From Proales similis (lineage: Eukaryota; Rotifera; Eurotatoria; Ploima; Proalidae), in the NCBI GenBank assembly GCA_019059635.1, contig JAGVRJ010000013.1, forward strand, positions 1,426,001 to 1,490,000: a stretch of 64,000 bases of DNA, read 5' to 3'. The notes beneath the pieces were generated by a model that ran no database searches, was not told the origin of the DNA, and was given only the letters and a program-made list of their open reading frames with translations. Both the position numbers and the translations under genes were made by a program. This document shows, one piece after another, positions 23,577 to 33,619 of this stretch; position 1 is the first letter of the stretch, and every line of letters starts with the position of its first letter.

Positions 23577-24836
23577 ATGACATCAAGGTAACCAATTCAA
23601 AGCGGGGATTTTATTGGCGAGCTATTATTGACTTTTCTAAATAAAAGAGCCTACGGAAATACGATTAGATGCGAGTCTCATCCTGATGTTGAGCTCGTTG
23701 AAGATCACCGAGCAGGCGATATGATTTGTCCCGTTTGTGGCCTTGTAGTTGGCGATCGAGTTGTGGATGTTGGCTCGGAGTGGCGAACATTTTCAAGCGA
23801 TAAAGACGCTAAGGATATGAGCAGAGTAGGCGCAGCCGAAGATCCGACAATGGAAGGACATGATCTAACAACTATGATTGGCCGCGCTTCTGGCAGTGCA
23901 GGCTTCGATCAAAACGGACTCCCATTGTACCGCAATCGTACAATAGTACGTAGTAAACTCATTCAAAATGAATAACGAACTTTCATATTGACTACTTTTG
24001 CCTGAAAGGAAAGCGCGGCAGATAAGGCTAAGCGTAAAGCGAACCGGGAAATCAAAGAGATGGCCGAACGTCTCTCTGCTGATCAATCCATTATCGTAAA
24101 ATGAAATTAAATGTGTTCTAGAATCTATCCCTTCCTAATTTTGTTCGCTTAAGAACTCAGCTCAGCACATTTTTCATACAGTGCATAAAAACAAGTTAAT
24201 CAAAGGACGTTCCAACAACGCGATTATTGCCGCTTGCATGTTTATCGGTAACTCAAGTTCTAGCCTTTTGTCCAATTCTAAAAAACGGTTTTAATACAAA
24301 TGAATCACCAGCATGTCGTCAACAGCAGGTCCCCAGAACATTTAAGGAAATAAGCGCAGTGACTAATAGCAGTACGACCATCAAAGATATAGGTCGCTGC
24401 TACAAGATAATTCGCAAAACGCTTGTTGAAAGTGCAAACCCTGCGGGCATTTCAGCATCGTCATCCACAGATCTTATTGTCAGAAAGCTTCTCCTCTTCT
24501 CTTCGTATAGTTTTAACCCACAAATTCTTTTAGGATCGTTTCTGCTCCAAACTCAATTTGCCAAAACAAGTCCGAAAACTGGCCGATTATATTGTCAACA
24601 AAGTTAACGACGAACCATCGCTAACTGGAAGGAGTCCAAATTCACTTGCGGCTGCTGCAATATTTTTGGCAGCCGAGTTATCGGGCAATGAACATAAGAG
24701 AACGGCTGAAGAAATTGGACGAACTTGTGGTGCAGCTGAAAACACAATCAAACAAACTATCAAACTCATGCTGCCAATCCAGGATCGCCTCTTGCCCCCT
24801 GCTTATCAAAGCAATCCTCAAATGGCAACAGCGTAA
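23577..24836 (+). CDS. GTF2B: Transcription initiation factor IIB
   Basis: Six exons (23577-23587, 23648-23945, 24009-24095, 24154-24247, 24312-24478, 24534-24836) give 319 residues; human TFIIB has 316. The first exon is only 11 nt (M-T-S-R split). The N-terminal zinc ribbon is C-x2-H at CESH plus [19 protein letters not shown]; the B-finger/linker includes [10 protein letters not shown] and SRVGAAEDP. Two cyclin repeats follow ([23 protein letters not shown], split here for readability, and [14 protein letters not shown]). Role: bridges TBP-promoter DNA and Pol II and sets the start site. The fifth donor is GTCAGA, unusual but the only phase-consistent choice. Convergent with RPF2, with AATAAA at 24895. 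Confidence 0.94.
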
Positions 24837-25004
24837 ATTCGAACATCCTAAGTTCTGAACATTTGTTCTGTTTCGTTCATGATCCTTTCCTCTCAATAAA
24901 AAATTTCTAATTCACAGCCTCACTCAATGTGGTGGCTGAAATCAAAATCCAACTGCTGGGTAGTTTAAAAACACGCTGCATCCAAATTTTTTTAAAATTT
25001 ATGT

Positions 25005-26449
25005 TTATTTTTTAACAGTTTTCTGTTGCTTATTATTGGAATCCTTATTAGCAGAATTTTCCAAATCCACTTTCTTTTTTTTCGAGTCCTTTTCCTGGGA
25101 GCTCTCATCAGTTGTTTTCCTCTTGAGTGCTTTTAATTTTCTCAATTGTAGCTTGCCAAAGTCCTGTTTTTGCATATGAATTCTGCCGAGCTTATTGCCC
25201 AGGCCATCCATACGTATGTTCTTCTTCTTAACCGGCTTAAAATTTAAATATTTTTGGAAAAGAGTTAGAGCAAAGAAGACATTTTGCTAGAATTTACTTG
25301 AGTTTCTTTAGGCTGTTGTTTGGCCTTCTTCATCAGTTCATCAGACGCCAGATGAGATCTACGCATATTGAAATCAAATGAGGGACCTATTTCCACCAGC
25401 TCAAGTAAAGGCACTTTGGTCCCAGATTTTTTGAAAACTGTCCTATAACTTCGCATGAACACCATTCCGTTGTTGGCCGTGAAACTCAGCACATGCTCAA
25501 GACCTTTCAGTCTGACCTTTTGAATGTCCTCACCTCTGAAGAAATCTTATTTAAAGGTAAGTGTAACAGTATCATTCTAATCGTAAAAAGAGCCTGTGTA
25601 CCGGTTAAAAAACATTTGAGGCGAATGTATTCCGGATCAACTGAAAAAGCCTCACCATTAAAAACCAGGCATGGTTTTGTCCCAAATGTTATTTTGGGCA
25701 CCTAAAACTCATTTAGATTAATAAATAATTTGCGGTTCGCAGCAGTAAGTACCTTGAAATCAGCCAAAGATTTGAAGGACTCTATACCGAATTCAAACAT
25801 ATCCAATATATGAAAATCATAGAATCTTCCCATCACAAGTGTATGGGGCCTTTTTTTTGAGCTGTGTCCAAATATGAACTGTGAATGATCGTGTTTTTTC
25901 CCCATCACTTCCTGAAAATGGGCCATGATTCACTAACATAGAAAAATAATTTAATCCTTTAATTCACTCACCAAAGGGGTTATATCGTCAAAAGGGCGCA
26001 TGATGTTGCGCCTTTAAACAACTCAATAATTCTTCGTGCAGCTTATAATACGATTGCTTACTTACTTGGCTTGCATCAGAGCATTCGGTTTTTTTATCAA
26101 GTACTAGAGAATCGAAGCGTTAAATAACTTTCTGTCCATAGATATTCCGAAAATTACCAAATCTTTCAGTGCTTTGCTGACAATATCACTTGTCCTACCA
26201 CCCTTCACTACAAGAGCTTTTTTAACATTTTCTATAACCTTGGGCTCACGCTCTTCTAGCAAACGTTTGACTCTTTTAGATTTCGCTTTTTGTGATCTAA
26301 AAACATTTTTTAAGAATTTTCTTGATCCATACCAATACCGATCAACTTAACTCTACGTACTTTTTTTCGCCTTTTTTAAGTTTTTTATCCTTTTTCGCCT
26401 TTGAAATTTTTCCTTCCGATTTCAATGATTTAATATTTGCTTTCGGCAT
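25005..26449 (-). CDS. RPF2: Ribosome production factor 2 (Brix-domain)
   Basis: Eight exons (26449-26361, 26296-26158, 26103-26066, 26011-25972, 25911-25753, 25701-25602, 25533-25298, 25235-25005) give 343 residues; human RPF2 has 306. A Lys-rich N-terminus is followed by RVKRLLEEREPK, RNIMRPFDD, FIFGHSSKKRPHTLVMGR (sigma70-like Brix motif), YDFHILDMFEFGIE, GLEHVLSFTANNG, KKSGTKVPLLELVEIGPS, MRRSHLASDEL and GRIHMQKQDFGKLQ, then a Lys/Asp-rich tail. Role: nucleolar partner of Rrs1 that brings 5S RNP into pre-60S particles. The start has CTTTTAG two bases before the ATG. Alternative ATGs within exon 5 are internal. Confidence 0.93.
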
Positions 26450-27615
26450 TTCTAAAAGTTTAACATTTAATCTGAAATCTCTGACGAATTTTGTATGATG
26501 TTATCAAATTATTTTTTTGGTCATTTTAAAAACTTCGAAACATTTCTTTGAATTTGAAACCATGTTCTAGATCAAAGAAGATTCAATCTAGGAAATTCCT
26601 GACGACGGTACAAAATACTCATATTTTTCAAACGAATCTGAAGCCACATGTTTTGAAAAATAATTTAGATGTATGTAGGTTTCATTTCCAACTTTCCTTT
26701 TTGGCAAAAATATTTCTTAATCAATCATGCTTTTTAATTCAACCTTCTTGATTGATCCTTTTTCATTCTTTTTCTTTTTTAAGAACGGGATTCCGATTTT
26801 CTTAAATTTGAAAGGTTGCGAATTGAAAGCAGTTTATTTCAAACAACTGCATCCTAATCTAACTCTTCAGAGAATGACCCCTCAATTCATGTGATTTAGG
26901 AATACACACCTTAGAGCTATTCATCAATCGAGTTGTGTTGAAAAAGTTTAGTCTACTGAACGTTATTGTTTGGATCATAAAAAGGGAAACGTCAAGAATG
27001 AGGTCGCCAATTGTTTAGCGAGAGTACACAAACCATTTAATAAGCATTTTATAAAAAGCACGGCAACGAACCCATATCGGTACACATTGGACTAGATTTG
27101 AGAGGGCACAAAGTTAGTGAATATATATTATCTTCGAACCTTGTTGTGGAAACTCGGCCCCAACCTAAATGACATCAACTATTGTAGGCTGCTTTAAATT
27201 ATGGCTTTCATCGCCTCATTATTCATTTGATACAGCAACTATTTAGTAATTCGAGGCAGATGGCCCGATACGGGTCGTCCATATCCACCGTTGAGATTGA
27301 ACTGGGTTAAGCTCGAATCAAATGGACCGCCTAATCCAAGTGGATTAGCTTCAACTCTAGAATTTTTCCTTTTTCGACTGCACGCCTGAATAGTATCGAA
27401 AAAGTTCGAACCCGAATAAGAAACGCTTTTGCACTAGGTTTGAATCACATCTAAATAACCCACACAATAGCAATCAACTAAAAATTCAAATTTGTTAAAA
27501 TTATGAATATGAAATTATGTAATCGCTGAGGTTGTCACTCTGCCTCAATTTGCATGAGGTAGCATTTTCTTATGTATCTACAGAGTATTTCAATAAATGC
27601 GAAGGTTTTTTTAGA
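26450..27615. other. Intergenic region between divergent RPF2 and CMC4
   Basis: About 1.2 kb, AT-rich, containing only short frames without homology. No RNA gene recognised. It ends in a T-run plus TTAG immediately before the CMC4 start. Confidence 0.35.
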
Positions 27616-27843
27616 ATGACTCTAAGCTCAGGGGGCGACAAGGCGAGTCATAAAGCACCTGCTGCTGATCCGTGCAAGACCTTTGCATGCGATTTACAGA
27701 ATTGTTTAAGCAAAAACCACTACCGTGATGAAAAGTGTACTAATGTGATTGAGAGTATGCGAGCTTGCTGCCTAAAGTATTATTCACGTCAGCCTGATAA
27801 CGCTTCACCGACATGCTCGGGATTCGTACAAAGCTCTAAATAA
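27616..27843 (+). CDS. CMC4: CMC4-like twin-CX9C mitochondrial protein
   Basis: A 75-residue single-exon protein. After a short polar N-terminus it reads DPCKTFACDLQNCL, then KCTNVIESMRACC and ending PTCSGF, aligning with human CMC4 (DPCQKQACEIQKCL ... CCSGF type). Cys spacing fits a CHCH helix pair (CX6C/CX9C-like) plus the extra C-terminal Cys seen in CMC4. Expected site: mitochondrial intermembrane space, oxidatively folded by Mia40. The ATG at 27616 was chosen over an upstream in-frame Met because T-run+TTAG, a splice acceptor, ends one base before it. Only 91 bp separate its stop from the aPKC start on the same strand. Confidence 0.85.
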   Translation: MTLSSGGDKASHKAPAADPCKTFACDLQNCLSKNHYRDEKCTNVIESMRACCLKYYSRQPDNASPTCSGFVQSSK

Positions 27844-27934
27844 AGTTCCTCAGCTGCTTAGCATTTTATCATTTGAGAATTTTTTCTCTATTTCGAATTT
27901 AGATCTGGCCATTCTAGTTTAGAGACGCTCAAGA

Positions 27935-29911
27935 ATGAGCGTGCCCGATTCGGCCACAGCAAATAGGCCATCAGGCTTACTAGCCACTCTATCCAGCACC
28001 TTTTCGCTATCGGCTAGAACCCCTAATGAAGCTGATGAAGGTTTCCTAAGGGTGAAGATATGCCACTGCGGTCTAACAACAATTGTGTATATTGAAATGA
28101 AAACAAATCAAGAGAGGCCAACTCTTCTCAGTTTCGATTCATTTCTTAGCCAGATTAGAACTGTATGCCGCTTTGACGATCTTCAACTCTTTACGGTTAA
28201 ATGGCTTGACGAGGAAGGCGATGCTTGTACCATAAGTAGTCAAACAGAACTGGATGAAGCTATACGGCTATACTATGTTAATAAAGAAAATCAACTTGTA
28301 ATACACGTTTTTGCCAACGTTCCTGAACGTCCGGGTGCTCTATGTACTGGAGAGAGCCGTTCAATCTACAGACGTGGAGCCAGAAGGTGGCCCAAAGTTT
28401 ATCTGGTTAACGGACATCGCTATCAAGCAAAGCGATTCGCTCGGACAGCCAAATGTGCAGTATGCAATGACCGAATTTGGGGCCTGGGTAGACAAGGTTA
28501 CAGATGCTTGAATTGTAGATTGATGGTGCACAAGCGATGCCATAAATTTATAACAACCACTTGCTCTCACTTTCCACTCAGCTCTCTAAATAGCAAAAAC
28601 CAAGCAACTAGCCGCTCAATGAAAATAAGTAAGAGCATCACTGAGCCGCAAATATACCGTCCATCCAATCCTTCAAACCCGTCTCTCTCTCCTCAGTCAT
28701 CGGTGTTGCACTCGGCGACTAATTTCGAATCAAGACCTGTTAAACAACCGACTGAACAGGAATCCAAGACGAAAACTCGAAAAAATACAGCTTTTGAACA
28801 AGAGCATAAATCTTCATTAAAAACAACAAATATAAATGAACGAGTATCATCAAATTATTCTGATTCAATTACGCTCGAACAGTTTCAACTACTAAATGTG
28901 ATTGGTCGTGGCTCTTATGCCAAGGTATTTCTAGTCGAATATAAACCAACAAGAAAATGCTACGCTATGAAGGTTATCAAAAAGTCCATCATGAATGAAC
29001 AAGAAGATATTGATTGGGTGCAGACCGAAAAACATGTGTTCGAGCAGGCTAGCAACCATCCGTTCCTAGTTGGTCTTCACTCATGTTTTCAGACAGAGTC
29101 TCGGCTCATCTTTGTCATTGAATACCTCTGTGGAGGCGATCTTATGTACCACATGCAGCGAAGGCGTCGGTTACCCGAAGATCATGCGCGTTTCTATGCA
29201 GCTGAAATAACCATCGCTTTGGACTTTCTTCACTCGAAAGGAATAATCTATCGTGACCTTAAGCTCGATAACGTTCTACTCGATATGGATGGACATATCA
29301 AGCTAACCGACTACGGAATGTGCAAAGAAGGTTTGGGTCCGAATGAGCAAACAGATACATTTTGTGGAACTCCAAATTACATAGCACCTGAAATGCTAAA
29401 AGGGAAAAGCTACGGATTCAGTGTTGATTGGTGGGCGCTTGGCGTACTCTGTTTTGAGATGATGGCAGGCCGATCACCGTTCGAGATAAATGAGAATCCT
29501 AGCGAAAATCCCGACCTAAATACTGAAGATCATCTTTTTCAAGTAATACTTGAGAAACCGATACGTCTACCGCGGAGTCTGACACCAATAGCGTGCTCAG
29601 TGCTCAGAGGGCTTTTAGCCAAAGAGCCAGAAGATCGCCTGGGCTCTCGAGGGGGTCGAAAAGAAATCGCCAGCCATCGATTTTTCGATTGCATAGACTG
29701 GACATTACTAGAGCAAAAGGCCCTTAATCCACCCTACAAGCCGCAAGTTGAATCCGATCGGGATTTGACTAATGTGGATGAATTATTTACAGAGGAACCC
29801 GTTATTCTCACCCCAGACTCTCCGAACACTCTGGCGCGGCTACAGCAAAATGAATTTGAAGGCTTCGATTATGTCAACCCGCTGCTTCTCTCACCAGGGC
29901 AAGTGGTCTAA
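27935..29911 (+). CDS. aPKC: Atypical protein kinase C
   Basis: One uninterrupted frame of 658 residues (fly aPKC 606, human PKC-iota 596). Order: a variable N-terminus, PB1 domain (about 37-120, binds Par6), pseudosubstrate IYRRGARRW (about 144-152), one C1 zinc domain (about 165-212; [26 protein letters not shown]), a polar hinge, then the kinase domain (about 310-575) with [12 protein letters not shown] Lys, YRDLKLDN, the aPKC-specific DYGMCKEG, and activation loop [12 protein letters not shown]. The tail has the turn motif ILTPDSP and hydrophobic motif FEGFDYVNP with Glu replacing Ser, as in all atypical PKCs. Role: Par6/Par3 polarity kinase that also phosphorylates the Crumbs tail. Unusual: no intron in the coding region. 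Follows CMC4 by 91 bp. Confidence 0.95.
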   Translation: MSVPDSATANRPSGLLATLSSTFSLSARTPNEADEGFLRVKICHCGLTTIVYIEMKTNQERPTLLSFDSFLSQIRTVCRFDDLQLFTVKWLDEEGDACTISSQTELDEAIRLYYVNKENQLVIHVFANVPERPGALCTGESRSIYRRGARRWPKVYLVNGHRYQAKRFARTAKCAVCNDRIWGLGRQGYRCLNCRLMVHKRCHKFITTTCSHFPLSSLNSKNQATSRSMKISKSITEPQIYRPSNPSNPSLSPQSSVLHSATNFESRPVKQPTEQESKTKTRKNTAFEQEHKSSLKTTNINERVSSNYSDSITLEQFQLLNVIGRGSYAKVFLVEYKPTRKCYAMKVIKKSIMNEQEDIDWVQTEKHVFEQASNHPFLVGLHSCFQTESRLIFVIEYLCGGDLMYHMQRRRRLPEDHARFYAAEITIALDFLHSKGIIYRDLKLDNVLLDMDGHIKLTDYGMCKEGLGPNEQTDTFCGTPNYIAPEMLKGKSYGFSVDWWALGVLCFEMMAGRSPFEINENPSENPDLNTEDHLFQVILEKPIRLPRSLTPIACSVLRGLLAKEPEDRLGSRGGRKEIASHRFFDCIDWTLLEQKALNPPYKPQVESDRDLTNVDELFTEEPVILTPDSPNTLARLQQNEFEGFDYVNPLLLSPGQVV

Positions 29912-30218
29912 GACAACTATTCTATTAACTCTTCTATGTTTGTTTCTTATTAATTTTGTTATTTTTATATTTGGCACTGCGAATTTACAAATTTTACCAA
30001 TTTACGTTTCAAAATTTACTCAGCCAGCTCTAAGATCAATAATTAATAAAAATTTAAAAATTAAACTTGTTAATGGCAAAGACAAAATTAAGTGAGGTTT
30101 CGCGGAGCTTTGAAGCGAGAAGCTCCCTTTTTAACATAAATCAAATTCACATGACACAAAATAGCACTCTTTTTTTCAAGATTAAATACTATAGATAGTG
30201 AATCGCGGAAACTTATCA
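29912..30218. other. aPKC 3' UTR / KICS2 5' region
   Basis: About 300 bp, strongly AT-rich. ATTAATAAAAAT near 30041 can act as the aPKC poly(A) signal. No gene. Confidence 0.35.
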
Positions 30219-31976
30219 ATGCTTTCCCGTTCGAATCTGACAGTAATTTCTTTTTTAAATGTTCCTCTTAATCAGTCTTAATACTTTGTAAACAGGAGCC
30301 TTCATCTGTTGTAGATCTAGATGAATTTTTACAGCGTCTTTCTAGGTTTCAGTATGATAAAGCCCGAGCAATCGCTGTAATCACTCCTTTCATGAAATTG
30401 ATTGCCATCATTTTTTCTAAGATTTGGGTGGTAGGATAGGTTCAAGGGAAGTCGCAAAACTGGTCCAAGTCTGAATGTAGCCCTTGTTAATCTAGTAAAC
30501 TCGGAGCGTGCTTACAACAATTTACAGTTTTTGAACCAAAAAGGAGGTAGCAAAGTAGGTGCTTTGCTTAGTTTCAAGTCTTAATTTAACCATCAAACAC
30601 ATGTCTTAAATATAAATTCGCTAGGAAAGACTTGTGGATCCCGTTAGCTCAGCTCTTGAACAGATCCTTAATGACGAAGTATCTTCGGAAACAGGCGAGC
30701 AAATAAGATGCCAACACATCTTACGCCAGCTTCATCACTTTACAGAGTTCAGACGTCAGCTGATTGCTTGGTAGATTTAAAATCATGCTTAAAATCGAAT
30801 AGATATGATTGAGTTCTCTACAGGTACCGCAACCTATCTGATAAACCAGACCTTGAGCAATCTTTGCTTAATTTGGAACCGATCGAACACATTATCGTAA
30901 GTTTTGATCGAGCCCCTTGGATTGCCGCATCAGGAAAGTAAGTAATTTCTGGCACGCTTTGGTAACTTTGCTAACAAAGTTAATCTTAAGATTGGAAATA
31001 GAAATTCTGAAAAGCCTTCTAAATGCTCATTTGGCGATCGATTCAAAGCTCAACTGTGTTGAGGCGTTGATGCTAATTAAAACCGTTCACAATATTTTGA
31101 CTCAAAAGCTTCCCACTTCAGCCCTAACAAAGCAGCCTAAGGAGGTGAGTGGAAAATTATAGAGAGTATGAGATAAACGAATGAATTAGCTTTTTGCGAT
31201 CCAAGAACAGAGCGTTCGCTTTTTTTACACGCTCTTCTGTTAATCAGTCTAAGTCAGCCCCTCCACTTTATCAATGGTTCAACTTGTACCATCAAATGGT
31301 TTTGAGAAAAGTAGATTTTTTTATCAAATAGCGAATTAAGAAGCATGCCAGACTAATTTTTGGCACAGTTTAGTTTTGTAATGCACAGTACTTTCCAGCG
31401 CTTAAATGACATCAGCCACATCTTGAATGAACAATTTGAGACCTATGTCAAATTAACTGCATTTGTCAGAAAAAATCCCAATGTAATTGTCGGAATTATA
31501 CTCGCCAGACTATCTAATGAACAGTCATCCAGAATGCAAGGTATTGTAGCAAGCCAAGGGTCGCTTCTAGCAAACTTGAAGGTTTTTTCAAAAGGTTTCG
31601 GTTTTGCCCAAGCTAATCAAAGCTCAAGGGTGGTAATATTTTGCCATCCAAGCGATTCGCAGGCTCAAATAGATGTTCACATGGCTAACTTGCTTAGTTT
31701 GATGCCCAAAGAAGATGAACCAAGACCAAGATACGCTTACGATCAAGTAAAAACAAAATTGATATCAGAGAACTCTGAAAAAAAGTTAAGCTTGATATTA
31801 AGGACTTGAAAAGTAGTTATCACGTGACCAAATTGAGTGGACCTTATATGCTGTTCGTTATATCAGAGCATAGCAGATCGGATAGCAAGTCCAAAGGAAT
31901 TGCGTTTGTCCAAGAAATATCCGATGACCTTAACCTAGACCTAATATTCACCTCGCTTCATCCCGGCCTGAGATAA
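30219..31976 (+). CDS. KICS2: KICSTOR complex subunit 2 (KICS2/C12orf66 family)
   Basis: Nine exons (30219-30242, 30296-30376, 30435-30554, 30625-30770, 30824-30937, 30991-31144, 31248-31310, 31369-31746, 31803-31976) give 417 residues; human KICS2 has 445. Recognition rests on collinear blocks: DEFLQRLSRFQYDKAR (human FSYDKAK), NSERAYNNLQFLNQKGG (human AAAEKVYHSLTYLGQKLGG), PPLYQWFNLYHQMVLRKFSF (split for length; human [21 protein letters not shown]), FVRKNPNVIVGII, and a C-terminus LFVISEHSRSDS ... LDLIFTSLHPG (human IIFESKKSERDS ... KVFASLKPG). Role: part of the lysosomal scaffold that anchors GATOR1 and mutes TORC1 under amino-acid starvation. The ATG is chosen for the 53-bp phase-0 first intron. 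Similarity is moderate and judged from memory. Confidence 0.78.
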
Positions 31977-32426
31977 GCTCCACTCATGATTATTCTTATT
32001 CGAACCTTCTAGAATAAAGCTCGAAACACCTCAGGTTACGATGGGGAGGGACTTAATTGGATACGTCTGTTGGAAAAATTTATGGCTCGGGAGGCTGAGT
32101 GAGGACTGGATTCAACAAGTTCTGTGCGGAGCTTGAGCTTATAGTGGGCGGCGTGTCTTATTGTGATGAACTGTGTGTTAAGCCGAACTTGCGCGTTGGG
32201 AGGGGATAAGCAAGCTATTATGCAAGTCAAGGCCGATTAAGTTTTAAAGCTAATGCAAGGTCAAACTCCATCGTGGCTCTATAAAATGGTCTGAACAAAT
32301 TCTTCATCGTAAAAGTATTCTAAGTAAGCTTTGATTAATCCTTGAATTCTTTCCTCATTACTAACTGTTCTGGTTTTAGTTACCGACAGAGAAACCTTAC
32401 ACAAGCATTCAAGAAATTTCGACAAA
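31977..32426. other. Spacer and probable 5' UTR intron of the four-TM gene
   Basis: AATAAA near 32010 ends KICS2. A CTGGTTTTAG acceptor around 32370-32380 preceding the four-TM protein suggests a 5' UTR intron or trans-splice site. No other gene. Confidence 0.35.
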
Positions 32427-32834
32427 ATGGCCAAAGACATGAATCTTCAAGTCTTTCTCTCTTTGTACTTTGGATCTTTGATAACGTCATTCATCTTTGA
32501 CAATGTGATCCGAAATGCCGTTCGACTGGTATACGAAGGACCGGAATGGGTCTACATCACCAACATAGCAATGGGCGTCATTTTCATCTGTTTCCTTGTG
32601 TGGGCCACTATCAGCGTTTGGACCAAAATCAGACGCAATCTCATTATCAGCATTGTGGTATTGGTCATAATTTTCCTGATCCGCCTCGGAGTTGGCATCC
32701 CTGATATGGCCCGCAAAGAGAACCGCCTTCACAATCGGGCATACTGGGAAGAGCTCATCGTTTTTATTGTTCAGCTTCTTATTCATTTGGCAGGCATTAT
32801 CGCCAATTACATCCTAATCAAACACGCTGTTTAA
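32427..32834 (+). CDS. Small four-TM membrane protein, family not recognised
   Basis: A 135-residue intronless protein with a good Kozak context (ACAAAATGGCC). Four hydrophobic helices are visible: about 8-28, 44-64 (IAMGVIFICFLVWATISV), 71-91 (IISIVVLVIIFLIRLGVG) and 110-131 (FIVQLLIHLAGIIANYI). A short basic loop (KIRRN) lies between helices 2 and 3 and a charged loop (ARKENRLHNRAYWEE) between 3 and 4, so both ends probably face the same side. No signal peptide, Cys pattern or enzymatic motif is seen. Codon use resembles the neighbours. Function unknown. Confidence 0.65.
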   Translation: MAKDMNLQVFLSLYFGSLITSFIFDNVIRNAVRLVYEGPEWVYITNIAMGVIFICFLVWATISVWTKIRRNLIISIVVLVIIFLIRLGVGIPDMARKENRLHNRAYWEELIVFIVQLLIHLAGIIANYILIKHAV

Positions 32835-33619
32835 GCTTCTTATCAATTCTTCTAAGATCGATATGACTGCCAAATAGTCAAAAAGATCTACATCTGCTTT
32901 ATCTCTTAATCAATAACTGAATTAAACTATTGTGGTGTAAACTCAATTTTGTTTTTAATCATTCTAATAAATTCAATAAGAATCTTGAATGCATTCGTGT
33001 TTGTTAGTTGTAATTATGAATTTATTGGTCCTTTCATTAATCCGTCCTCACACAATCAACTCAATTAACTCACTATTGGAGTCATTTCTATTTCGATATT
33101 TGTAGCAATCAAACTCCCATTAATAGACCACTCAAACCTATGTCTGACAGAATCAAGTCTTTTTGCTGGCCCGAATTGCATCCAATCATTCTTAATCTAA
33201 TTCGCAGTGAGCGCGAGTTTACTGTACGTGTGCTTGCGTTCTCCACAAGCATAATTTTTTGCCATCCGTTGTCGCTTCGCGTTCCATCATCCGGTTCCAT
33301 TTGAAGGTGTTGGACGATGCACCACAATAAATTTCATATTTTATGCTTATTTGACCGCGACTCTTGATTAGCCGCTTTCTGATGCCCATCTCGCTCCTCA
33401 TCATTCAAATTGACCGCTTCTCTCTTTTGAAAATAAACAGACTTGAGCTAAGAGTTTTCATCTCATAGAAATTCTCTTTATGGGTTGCAAGATATATCCA
33501 GCAGACGTTTAGCCCAAGGCCCGCATAACCAAATATAAATCCGTGGAATATTAAATTGATTCTTTAACTTGGAAAAGACAGCTAGTTATCAGACCACACG
33601 ACGAGACAAAAGAGCTTCA
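32835..33619. other. Intergenic region upstream of SCAI
   Basis: About 785 bp. The start holds the likely 3' UTR of the four-TM gene (TTCTAATAAATTC near 32965). Nothing else is recognised on either strand. Confidence 0.35.

Noticed and set aside
30219-30245. GTTCGAATC tRNA B-box-like motif
   Set aside because: No A box or cloverleaf could be found upstream; the bases are the first KICS2 coding exon.
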